From: Actinernus sp. WN-2022
Taxonomy: Eukaryota; Cnidaria; Anthozoa; Actiniaria; Actinernidae
Direction: 5' to 3'
Assembly: GCA_030867875.1 (NCBI GenBank)
Contig: JAOWCC010001501.1
Coordinates: forward strand, 21,759,036 to 21,823,035
Length of the DNA: 64,000 bases
Positions 46,052 through 56,345 of the stretch are shown here, piece by piece (the first letter of the stretch is position 1; every line of letters starts with the position of its first letter). The notes beneath the pieces are model-generated. The model did not search any database. It saw only the letters and a list, made by a program, of their open reading frames with translations, and was not told where the DNA came from. The translations under genes and the position numbers were made by a program.

Positions 46052-46629
46052 GGTTTGGAATTGATAGAGGCATTATTTATCACAATTCTTATTGTGTGAC
46101 ATCAAAGTGTGATAAATATTTGGTTGTGGTATCACACAGTCATTTAGTCATATTTCATAACGTGATTTCTGGTAGATCATACATTTCAACTAGTACGTGT
46201 GATTACAGTATAATAATTATTGTGATAAAGTGTGGTTCTTGGAATCACATTTCGACCACATATTCACACTTTCTTTGCATGGGATACTTCTATCACAAAC
46301 ATGCAGGACCTTTATGAATATAGCTAAGTTAATGTATCCTGCTTCTATGGGAAATGTATGGGTATCTTGTTCCCATACGTTTTCCATATCATGATAGACA
46401 TGCAATTGCCATCCCATACCATTCCCATACGTAGAAATGTTGCAAAATCAGAGCCCATATCATTTTCATATCATCTTCCAACCATCCCATATCATTCCCA
46501 GATATGGGCCAGATATGGCCCATACCAACCCATATCTTACCCATATCAAAATGTTTGGTAAGGGTAGTTATATATATAAAATATATATTAAATTAAATGC
46601 TGCAATTTTGAGCAGTTATTGTAATATTC

Positions 46630-47075
46630 TGGAGTATACTAAAAGTATACTTCACTGTGTACCTGCATATTCATGCATCCAGCTCAATTTGGCAAAATAA
46701 TCGATATATACTTTTAGTATACTACATATTGTGGAGTATACTAAAAGTATACTTCACCATACACCTGCATATATTCATCATGCTGAAATAGTGTTTGGCA
46801 AAATAATTGATGTATACTTTTAGTATACCACATTTTCGAGAGTACATGTATACTAAAAGTATACTTCACTGTATGCCTGCATATTTATCCAGCTGAAAGT
46901 GTTTTGCAATGTATACTTTTAGTATACTACACATCTTGTAGTATACTTAAAGTATACTACACCAAAGACTGGCCCAAGCTATCATTTGGTTGTAGTATAC
47001 AGAAAGTATACTGCAGACACCCAGATTACTAGGAGTGTACAGTTGCAGTATACTTCTGGTATACTAAAAGTATAC
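46630..47075. repeat. Second cluster of GTATAC palindromes, upstream of the CXC unit
   Basis: At least eight matches to AGTATACTAAAAGTATACTT or TATACTTTTAGTATAC within a tandem repeat of about 110 bp that also shares ACTTCACTGTNNNCCTGCATAT and TTGGCAAAATAAT. It directly precedes the CXC protein unit and uses the same palindrome as 43,394-43,790. Candidate regulatory array. Confidence 0.85.
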
Positions 47076-47128
47076 TTAAATAGAGTCTCATTTCGTAAGG
47101 GTTTGTATAAAAAGATTACTCAACTGTT

Positions 47129-48277
47129 TTTGTTGATGAAGTTTTATGAAGAACAAATGAATGTGATTGCTGATGATTGCCTTGTTTTTGAAAACAAGTA
47201 TATCCCATTTCTACCAACAGTACTGTCTGTGATATTTAATGATGACTTAAATAATGGATACAATTCACTGTCATCCTCCAAGGCAACAGGTTTGCTGTCC
47301 AAAAACATATTTAAGCCCCTTACAGAGGATGAGCATCACTGCAGTTTTGTTGAAGCACTTGCACTGGAAATAAATAACTATGGTAAGCAATCCATATACA
47401 AGGGATATATCTCAGAACTTGGTTTCACCTACGAATGGGTTCTGATGAAATAAAAGATATCTTATTTGAGAGAAACCACACCAGTTATGTCAGTTCTCCA
47501 GTTAAGGTCCAGGAACAGATGCAGGTATTGGCAAATGGTGTAGGAGCTGTATTTTCAGTAATAACAAACTGTGATGAGTTTCCTGTGATACCAGTTTTCC
47601 CAGAAATAAGATTGCCTGGTTCCCCATTGTTCTTTTTCCATTATGTCAAAGGGGGAGTTTTTGTTCCTTTGATTGTAAAAGAAAAAATCAGCAGTACTCC
47701 TGTGCAAAATACCAGAGACATATCATGTACCTGTGGCAGAAGTCACAAAACACCTTATCCAAAGTGTGTTACATTGGATGGAAAAAAATATCCCTGTCGA
47801 TGCAAGTGTTATTTGAGTGGGCTTGCTTGTACTGCAATGTGTGAATGTAGTGGATGTGAGAATACAAATGGAAAAAGGCCTCATCCTTCAGTTACAAAGA
47901 CCTATAAGAGACGGAGGTACCACCACAGGAGCCAGGATATTCTTGATTCAATTCAAAAGGGCATGGATTTCATGGTTCAAAATAATGAGCATCTCACTCT
48001 TGGCACATGGACCAAATCAGAACATTATCTATTTGAAGCAGTCATATTGTATATTAAGTCAACTCCTGGAATGGAAGTTACACCTCAAGTTATATATGAT
48101 CACTTCAACACCATTTGTAATGAGCTTCTTAGGTGTCTGCCACTACCCCTTTCAATAGGTTGCAAGTCAGAACTTCAAGTGAAGTCCAAAATGCAAGTGC
48201 ATGATAAAACACTAGCACGATTTCAAGAGAGGTTTATATATAAGCAACTAATAGCAAAACTTTTCAGTAGCAAGTAA
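47129..48277 (+). CDS. CXC (tesmin/TSO1-like) cysteine-rich protein, two overlapping frames
   Basis: Two frames overlap by 19 bases. The first (usable start at about 47,140, ATGAAGTTTTATGAAGAAC, to 47,453) includes EDEHHCSFVEALALEINNYG, loosely like the Asp/Cys box of OTU cysteine proteases. The second (47,435-48,277, 280 codons, -1 frame) continues with GAVFSVITNCDEF and PLFFFHYVKGG, which could be the matching His strand. It then has a cysteine cluster: C98, C100, C111, C121, C123, C125, C132, C136, C138, C141 in CRCKCYLSGLACTAMCECSG, matching the CXC motif order, followed by a basic KTYKRRRYHHRSQ. CXC domains bind DNA in tesmin, LIN54 and TSO1. The C-terminus is helical. A single-base deletion, programmed frameshift or assembly error would explain the split. 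The OTU idea is weak; the CXC call is good. Confidence 0.7.
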
Positions 48278-49650
48278 ATTATGCATGTAATTTAATTTTT
48301 CCTGATTAGGGAGAGTTCATGTTTGGTTCATTGGGGCTAGTTCGACAATGGATTGGTTGTTTGCATGTGGTTGGGGTGTGGGCAAAGGTCAAGTGATCTG
48401 CAAGCAAATGCCTGTGGTTATTCAGTAAGCTTCCAGCTCTTTGTTAAAACTCCTGTTTACCCAAGAAAACATGTAAATTATAGGTAGTAATTAATTTTCA
48501 CATGTCTTAACAGTTTAGGTTAGGTATTTTGGTATTTTGAAGGTCATGTGGAACAAAGAAATCAAAATGGGCCAGTCACATTGCATTTTTTAGTAATGAT
48601 TTCTTGATTATCTAATCTGGTTGTTCTAATTAGCTCTTTTTAGAATGGTTGACATTTTGCCATTGGATATAATAAAGGAGCTTTAGAAACAACCAGAAGT
48701 GTAATCAGAATAAACAAGAAATCATGCATTGGGACTGCATGTCTATTTTGAGACTAAATTTCCAGTTTTCAGTAATCATGTGGTTGGTCATATGATAATT
48801 TATAATATAGACATTTCACAACAAAATATATTCAAACAATTGAGAATGCTCAGAGATTAGTAGTATTAATAACCACTATTTTTGTAGATCAAATTTAGGG
48901 CTGTATTGCATTTTTAAGGTTATTCAATTCAATGAAATAGCTTTATTTTTTATAGCCTCAATTTCATGTTCAAACCATGCCTTAACACTTCAGCATGCTA
49001 ATGATAACTTAGTTAATAAAAATGTGACCTCAAAAAAAAAAAAACAGCCAGACTGAGTTATGTAGTCCACTCAAAACAAGCCAGTCAGACATTGGCTTTA
49101 ATTAACCCAACAAATACAAATTAAAGTCACTTTAGAATGATCAGTACAATATCAATAGAGCTACATACAGTATAGCCTGCGAATACTCTCTCGGGGGGCT
49201 TATTTCCACCCGATGTGAGGCGGCTGTATTCGCAGGCTACATACAGTATGATAAATGGGTCCAATCAGAATTTAGGTCTGGAAGTGGTTCTGTATTACTA
49301 AAAAAAGATGAATTTAATCAGTCAATTCTCTTGTGGTGATCAAATAGTCATGGTTGCATATGGTTTTAATTAAGTAGTGGATTTTTGGATTCATGTAGAA
49401 GTTACATGTATATCTATGTATATATGATCAGGTAACACATCTTTCATATCCCAACATTTCTAAGTGTTAATATTACATTGTAAGTATCTAATTGATACTA
49501 CCCAGATTAGTAATACTGGAGTTCACTGAGTATTAATAAAATGAAAAACGTAATAATGTCTATGCATAGTATTACAAAATAATTTTTATTCTTCAGCATA
49601 CAGTGAAAACTAAAATACATGTAGCTAGAAAGTATAAAAAGGTATCAACG
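48278..49650. other. Non-coding interior of the giant transposon, right
   Basis: About 1.4 kb with no coding motif. It contains one small MITE (49,173-49,239). Confidence 0.4.
49173..49239. mobile_element. 67-bp hairpin MITE, 9-bp target duplication
   Basis: TAGCCTGCGAATAC and GTATTCGCAGGCTA form the ends; CATACAGTA flanks both sides (49,164-49,172 and 49,240-49,248). Very short for a transposon, yet a clean duplication. Confidence 0.9.
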
Positions 49651-52600
49651 GAGGTATAAACACCCGGGGGGGGGGGGGGGGGGGGACTCCCATATAAAAG
49701 GGGTAGGGATGCTCGTCGGACATTTTCGATTTGAGCCCTAAGAGGTACTAAAATGGGCATGGCTCAAGCTTATTTTGATCCCTAAAAGATAATAAAAATG
49801 TAAATTGATAACAGCTTTTTTGTTCAATTGACACCCGACCCCTAAAAGGTACCGCTTTACATAGAAATGTCTGTGTTTGATGGCGGATACCCTAAGTGGT
49901 ACCAAACTCCTGATTTTGACCCCTAAAAGGTACGACGAGCCTCCATGTACCCCTCACATAAGGGAGTCCCCCCCCCCGGGTATAAACATTGATGTTGGAC
50001 TACCTGTGCTGTCCTATAGAGAAATAAATGCTGATGTTGGACTACCTGTGCTGTCCTAGTGTCCTAGTGTCCTAGCTGTCCTAGAGGTATAAACATTGAT
50101 GTTGGACTACCTGTGATATCCTAGAGAAATAAACGCTGATGTTGGACTACCTGTGCTGTCCTAGTGTCCTAGTGTCCTAGTGTCCTAGCTGTCCTAGAGG
50201 TATAAACATTGATGTTGGACTACCTGTGATATCCTCGAGGTATAAACATTGATGTTGGACTACCTATGCTGTCCTAGTGTCCTAGCTGTCCTAGAGGTAT
50301 AAACATTGATGTTGGACTACCTGTGATATCCTAGATAAATAAACATTGATGTTGGACTACCTGTGCTGTCCTAGTGTCCTAGTGTCCTAGCTGTCCTAGC
50401 TGTCCTTGAGGTATAAACATTGATGTTGGACTACCTATGCTGTCCTAGTGTCCTAGTGTCCTAGCTGTCCTAGAGGTATAAACATTGATGTTGGACTACC
50501 TGTGATATCCTAGAGAAATAAACGCTGATGTTGGACTACCTGTGCTGTCCTAGTGTCCTAGTGTCCTAGCTGTCCTAGAGGTATAAACATTGATGTTGGA
50601 CTACCTGTGATATCCTCGAGGTATAAACATTGATGTTGGACTACCTATGCTGTCCTAGTGTCCTAGTGTCCTAGTGTCCTAGCTGTCCTAGAGGTATAAA
50701 CATTGATGTTGGACTACCTGTGATATCCTAGATAAATAAACATTGATGTTGGACTACCTGTGCTGTCCTAGTGTCCTAGCTGTCCTAGCTGTCCTCGAGG
50801 TATAAACATTGATGTTGGACTACCTATGCTGTCCTAGTGTCCTAGTGTCCTAGCTGTCCTAGAGGTATAAACATTGATGTTGGACTACCTGTGATATCCT
50901 AGAGAAATAAACGCTGATGTTGGACTACCTGTGCTGTCCTAGTGTCCTAGTGTCCTAGCTGTCCTAGAGGTATAAACATTGATGTTGGACTACCTGTGAT
51001 ATCCTAGATAGGTAAACGCTGATGTTGGACTACCTGTGCTGTCCTAGTGTCCTAGTGTCCTAGCTGTCCTAGAGGTATAAACATTGATGTTGGACTACCT
51101 GTGATATCCTAGAGAAATAAACGCTGATGTTGGACTACCTGTGCTGTCCTAGTGTCCTAGTGTCCTAGCTGTCCTAGAGGTATAAACATTGATGTTGGAC
51201 TACCTGTGATATCCTCGAGGTATAAACATTGATGTTGGACTACCTATGCTGTCCTAGTGTCCTAGTGTCCTAGTGTCCTAGTGTCCTAGTGTCCTAGCTG
51301 TCCTAGCTGTCCTAGAGGTATAAACATTGATGTTGGACTACCTGTGATATCCTAGATAAATAAACATTGATGTTGGACTACCTGTGCTGTCCTAGTGTCC
51401 TAGTGTCCTAGCTGTCCTTGAGGTATAAACATTGATGTTGGACTACCTATGATGTCCTAGTGTCCTAGTGTCCTAGTGTCCTAGCTGTCCTAGAGGTATA
51501 AACATTGATGTTGGACTACCTGTGATATCCTAGAGAAATAAACGCTGATGTTGGACTACCTGTGCTGTCCTAGTGTCCTAGTGTCCTAGTGTCCTAGCTG
51601 TCCTTGAGGTATAAACATTGATGTTGGACTACCTGTGATATCCTCGAGGTATAAATATTGATGTTGGACTACCTATGCTGTCCTAGTGTCCTAGTGTCCT
51701 AGAGGTATAAACATTGATGTTGGACTACCTGTGATATCCTAGATAAATAAACATTGATGTTGGACTACCTGTGCTGTCCTAGTGTCCTAGTGTCCTAGCT
51801 GTCCTAGCTGTCCTCGAGGTATAAACATTGATGTTGGACTACCTGTGATATCCTAGATAAATAAACATTGATGTTGGACTACCTGTGTTGGACTACCTGT
51901 GCTGTCCTAGTGTCCTAGTGTCCTAGCTGTCCTAGAGGTATAAACATTGATGTTGGACTACCTGTGATATCCTCGAGGTATAAACATTGATGTTGGACTA
52001 CCTATGCCGTCCTAGTGTCCTAGTGTCCTAGTGTCCTAGTGTCCTAGCTGTCCTAGAGGTATAAACATTGATGTTGGACTACCTGTGATGTCCTAGTGTC
52101 CTAGTGTCCTAGCTGTCCTAGAGGTATAAACATTGATGTTGGACTACCTGTGATATCCTAGAGAAATAAACGCTGATGTTGGACTACCTGTGCTGTCCTA
52201 GTGTCCTAGTGTCCTAGTGTCCTAGCTGTCCTAGAGGTATAAACATTGATGTTGGACTACCTGTGATATCCTAGAGAAATAAACGCTGATGTTGGACTAC
52301 CTGTGCTGTCCTAGTGTCCTAGTGTCCTAGTGTCCTAGCTGTCCTAGAGGTATAAACATTGATGTTGGACTACCTGTGATATCCTAGAGAAATAAACGCT
52401 GATGTTGGACTACCTGTGCTGTCCTAGTGTCCTAGTGTCCTAGCTGTCCTAGAGGTATAAACATTGATGTTGGACTACCTGTGATATCCTAGATAAATAA
52501 ACATTGATGTTGGACTACCTGTGCTGTCCTAGTGTCCTAGTGTCCTAGCTGTCCTAGCTGTCCTTGAGGTATAAACATTGATGTTGGACTACCTATGCTG

Positions 52601-52745
52601 TCCTAGTGTCCTAGTGTCCTAGTGTCCTAGTGTCCTAGCTGTCCTAGAGGTATAAACATTGATGTTGGACTACCTGTGATATCCTAGAGAAATTAACACT
52701 GATGTTGGACTACCTGCCCTTGAGCAATAAACATTGGACTACCTG
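49645..52745 (-). repeat. Right subterminal satellite array of the giant transposon
   Basis: About 51 copies (manual count) of the same core as the left array, here in reverse orientation (ATTGATGTTGGACTACCT). The same short and long monomers and the variable CTAGTGTC micro-repeat occur. The first unit is split by the MITE at 49,663-49,980. Mirror symmetry with the left array places the same sites the same way round relative to each end. Confidence 0.95.
49663..49980. mobile_element. 318-bp MITE with CCCGGG-capped G/C runs, copy 2
   Basis: Same family, same length and opposite orientation to 37,592-37,909. TATAAACA flanks both sides (49,655-49,662 and 49,981-49,988), an 8-bp duplication of the satellite word GAGGTATAAACATTGATG. 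It therefore inserted into the first unit of the right satellite array. Confidence 0.93.
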
Positions 52746-52834
52746 TGTGCTGTCCTCAGAGTCTTTGACAAAGAGGAATATTGATTTAGGAAATGTTGGA
52801 AAAATTCGGGTTTCTTACATCGAGAAAGAACCAA
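52685..52834 (-). repeat. Right terminal inverted repeat of the giant transposon
   Basis: Reverse complement of 32,211-32,360 with one visible difference. Ends ...CGAGAAAGAACCAA at 52,834, then GTG. Confidence 0.95.
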
Positions 52835-52837
52835 GTG

Positions 52838-53745
52838 TTTCTCTTATTTATAGAGTGAACTCTCTGGAGTGAACTACTTCGCCGTCGATCCATGGCGGTG
52901 AGTCTGCACGCTTTAGTTTTGTTTTTGGAATGCAATTGTTCACGGCTTCAAGAAACCACGCCTTCCAACGGAGCCAGCAGATGTCGATGTCTTTAACAGA
53001 GAAAATATCATCAATGGGTTTTTGGGTCAGGGTGGTCCTCAGAGAGTCGAAGTCGCCATTCTTGAAATTGTAAACAACCCTGGGTGTTGAGGGTTTTCTG
53101 TATGGATGGATTTGCAAGTCAAATAATATTGCTTTGTGATCAGATGAAATTGATACTTCTTTCGAGACTTCTAGGCCTGATATTTTTTCTACCATGTTTG
53201 TGATTACAAGATCAAGAATGTTCTGAGACCTAGTTGGCTCGTCGACCAGTTGGAATAAGTTCAAGTCACTTAGGAAATCACAAAAGTCTGATTGATCACT
53301 TGAGTTTGAGAACCCCGATCCCTCTAGCCAGTTGATATTAGGCATGTTAAAGTCACCGAATAGCAATATGTCTTTGTTGCCAGAGGACTGAAAACTAAGG
53401 ACCAGATCCTCAAATGACTTGAACCAGGAAGGCGGGGAGGAGGGAGGTCTGTAGATTACTGCAATTAATAATTTGCGACGGTCTTTGAGCTGCACTTCGG
53501 CAGCTACGTATTCTAGCTCCAAGTTGGTATTTGAAGAGCTGTCGAATCGGCAAGCTGTTATGCAGTCCTTGATGGCCAAAAGGGTACCACCTCCAATCCT
53601 TTGGAACCGGTCATTTCTGAAAATCTGGTAGCCATAAGGCAGAATCTCTCCATCAGACACGTCGGGAGTCAGCCATGTTTCGGTTATACCGATAATGTCC
53701 AGACAGTGACTGTATACGATCTCTTGAAAGTCTTGTAGTTTATTA
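52838..53745 (-). pseudogene. LINE-B AP endonuclease domain
   Basis: The frame from 53,745 reads DIIGITETWLTPDVSDG (catalytic E in ETWL), AVIYRPPSSPPSW, ILLFGDFNMPNINW (catalytic D and N) and VSISSDHKAILFDL (catalytic H in SDH). These are the motifs of the exonuclease III-like nuclease that nicks the target for LINE insertion. The start is cut at an (ATT)n junction so the first strand of the domain is missing. The frame ends at 52,848, ten bases before the giant transposon's duplication; the RT half of the same gene is at 29,965-32,207. A short duplicated GTTCACTC near the end shifts the frame. Confidence 0.93.
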
Positions 53746-55442
53746 TTATTATTATTTAACAACTTTTAAATTTAAAATGCATGATAAGTGTGTTCTAGTA
53801 TTTATCTGATATTATAATTATATATAAATGGGCAACATACATGTGAAAAATAACACTTGAAAAATACTGTTTTATAATAAGTTGTTTTCTGACAATTACA
53901 TAAATTCCCAGTATTTATTAACAGCTCAGGTTTTTTATTCCTTAAAAACTAATTTACCTTTTACTTCAACATCACAACTAGAAAAGTTCAAAAGCTCCAT
54001 GGGGTAGCTTATTTATGAAGGAAGTCATGAGGTCATGTCACTATATATATATCCTCTTGTTGGCTGGCACAAATAATGAGTTCAAACATGTGTTGGTTAA
54101 TAATTAAAGAAGTATGTTTTATTGTATTTATTGTTACTGTAAAGAAATACAAGACTTCGACTAAGTCAAAGGGTTGACTGAAACAAATCAGTATACATGT
54201 GGGGTAGGGTTTATGATTTAATAAGTGCAATTGTTAAAGTTACCCAAAATTAAATTTAGTACCATACTGCTTTCTCTACCTGGTACAAATGTCACAAATA
54301 CATACATATATATGAATGTTTTTTTTTTATAACTCTGCATAAAGTATTGGAAAAGAAAAAAAGGCTTCATAAGCATGGATGGGTAGAACTGGGGGAGTTC
54401 CTCAGTGAGTGCTATACTTTTTAAAATTATATTTAAATATATTATACAAATAATATAATATTTTCTTATGAATTTATACAACAAAATGTTTATAAAATAT
54501 ACTTTGTTCCTTTGTTCCTTGCGTAAGGAAATTAGTTTTATAACATTCAATTTGTTTTACCGTAATAGCACTTAGGGTATTTATTAAGCTTGCTCTCAGC
54601 AAGAGAATAATTGCTTTGCACAATCGGGAAAAGAATCATAAGTAATTAAAGATTGCAAAGTCTAATAATTTTTAAAGGGGCTAATTGTCATGGTACTGCG
54701 CATGTATCGAGTAATCGCTCGTTTAGTGGTTGTTAATTGGATACAAACAGTTAAACTTCCCTCCCACAATGCTTGATTGAAAGGATTTTCAATATTTTCC
54801 CTGGACTGTCTATATTCACAGTTTGTTAGTCATTTTTGCATATTTGCTTTCATTTTAAGCATCCCACATGGCCGAGATGTTGTTAGTTCGTATCAAAATC
54901 GGTTGAAATAGCTCTTTCCGGCCCGGAAAAACAAATGTAAAGTCTTACCGTGACACAGCCCCTTTAAAAAGGAAACTTCAAATTCTCACCTTTCAACTTG
55001 CAGCTATTCGGTTGATGTCCGGAAAAACGCACAAAATGTGTCAAACTAGGTATCGCAACCCGAACAAATTTGCACTGTTCAGTTAACAAGTGTTTCCGAG
55101 ATTTTTCAAACCCTTATCCAGCGCCATTTAGAAATAGTTTAGTAAGAATACTAAAAATCCCACCGATCCGTGCAAAAGCCGGTGCCGAATTCGTAATATT
55201 CCGTGAACTATCATGTTCCCGCCAGCCACCCACTGCATATTATTTCTTACTGCACTGACCCACTCCTCCCTTTATTATGGCAATATTAAGTGGTTTCTTG
55301 AATTACGTCATCACAGTTGTCAAAATTTTACTAGCACCACCCCCGAGAACAATTTCCTTTCCCCAAGTCCGCCATCTTGGATTGGGCGCGCAAGGCCTCA
55401 TGGTAAAGTTGCTCACTGATCTGAACTGGGGCACACAAAAAA

Positions 55443-55735
55443 ATGTGCCCAGGGTGGGGCATTTGCATAGCTTAGCTGCCCCACGGTGGGGCATTTGCAA
55501 CGTTCCGATTCCAAAATGACAAAATCCCCACAAATACCCGGGAGGGATGGGGGGGCATGAGCAGGCTTGGAATTGATACACACATTACATGCGACTTACA
55601 TGAAAGCTAATGCAATTCAGTTTGTATTCACCAAAAACATCCAATAAAAATTGTGCTTGACAGTTTGAAGTAATCTTTATTTAGTTTTGGAGTCATTTTT
55701 TAATTTTCCACACTCGGGTCCCATGCGGTCTCCTA
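55443..55735. other. Unassigned, with a duplicated GTGGGGCATTTGCA word and a G-run
   Basis: The word GTGGGGCATTTGCA occurs twice close together (55,455 and 55,484). A G-run at 55,549-55,555 is followed by GCAGGCTTGGAATTGATA as at 46,052. No gene. Confidence 0.4.
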
Positions 55736-55784
55736 CTTGTTTCCAGTGTGGCCAATTAGAATCCAGCTCCCATTAGGTCATGAA

Positions 55785-55985
55785 TAATCTCCCATAAATG
55801 CTAGTCAGAGTTATGGCCAGGAATTCTAATTTTTAATGAGCCCAAGATAACCACCAGAAATATTGAATACTATCTCCCATGAGCCCTGTAGAGAGCCATG
55901 GCCATGAATACTAATCTCCCACGAGCCCTTGAGAGCCATGGCCATGAATACTAATCTCCCATGAGCCCTAAAGAGCCAATTGTCC
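55785..55985 (+). repeat. Tandem repeat, about 40-bp unit
   Basis: Three to four units share GAGCCATGGCCATGAATACT and AATCTCCCATGAGCCCT. The last units are almost identical; the first ones are diverged. Confidence 0.85.
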
Positions 55986-56119
55986 ATGAACATTTGCAGG
56001 AAAAGTGCACTGACTTTTCACTGACCTTCAGCACATGCTCATATTATTTTACAAATATTCAATCACTATTTTGGGACAGCAACATTGAACAAAACAGCCC
56101 AAAAAATAGGTATGTGAAG

Positions 56120-56345
56120 CCTGAAAATAAAAATTCCCTGAAGTTTCATTGAAATTTGGGATTTCCCTGACGGAATACTAAATTCCCTGACTTTTCATTG
56201 AAATTTCCCAGACCAAATACTAAATTCCCAGACTTTATTGAAATTTGGGATTTCCCTGACCAAATACTAAATTCCCTGACTTTTCCCTGACCTTTAAAAA
56301 AGATTGTTTTCCCCCAACTTTTCCCTGACCATGGGAACCCTGTTG
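56120..56345 (+). repeat. Tandem repeat built of AATTCCCTGACTTT words
   Basis: Units of about 55-60 bp share CATTGAAATTTGGGATTTCC and CCAAATACTAAATTCCCTGAC-type words, degenerating into TTTTCCCTGACC at the end, which closes with CCATGGGAACCCTG. Confidence 0.85.

Larger units (their letters stand above)
32211..52834. mobile_element. Giant 20.6-kb DNA transposon with TIRs, subterminal satellites and three genes
   Basis: The left end TTGGTTCTTTCTCGATG and following bases match the reverse complement of the right end for about 150 bp with a single visible difference (CAGTTTTAA versus CAGTGTTAA). GTG flanks both ends (32,208-32,210 and 52,835-52,837). LINE-B coding sequence lies immediately outside on both sides, which proves insertion. 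Inside each end is a satellite array in mirror orientation. The interior has an ATPase gene (-), a transposase-like gene (+), a CXC protein unit (+), two clusters of GTATAC palindromes and several MITEs. Near-identical TIRs and a fully open 607-codon transposase indicate a recent insertion. I cannot place it in a named superfamily: 3-bp duplications occur in several. Confidence 0.93.
29731..53750 (-). mobile_element. Non-LTR retrotransposon LINE-B, inserted in R2 and split by a 20.6-kb element
   Basis: The element lies on the minus strand: AP endonuclease part at 52,838-53,745, RT part at 29,965-32,207 and a 3' tail of (AAATAAAA)-like sequence at 29,731-29,760. Removing 32,211-52,834 gives about 3.4 kb of LINE. 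The 5' end is truncated at an (ATT)n junction, and R sequence continues on both sides. It probably belongs to the CR1/L2/Jockey group because of the FADD box and C-terminus; the clade is not resolved. Confidence 0.85.
25748..55442 (+). mobile_element. Repeat family R, copy 3 (R2), split by LINE-B
   Basis: The left part runs 25,748-27,635 in R order (GAGCAACTTTACCATGAGGC, double GATGGCGG, GTGTTCGCCTTTCACAC, poly-region, GACAAACATTTAAAAACAAT). After about 2 kb of inserted MITE DNA it resumes at about 29,600-29,730 (TTATATAAAAGCATGCATG ... ACCAATGAATTGATCAT). R then continues only at about 53,750 (ATTTAACAACTTTTAAATTT) and ends with the right arm near 55,442 (GATCTGAACTGGGGC). Copy beta at 9,373-9,441 shows these two halves joined, so LINE-B and everything inside it is a later insertion. 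About 50 bp of the left terminus is missing. Confidence 0.82.
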
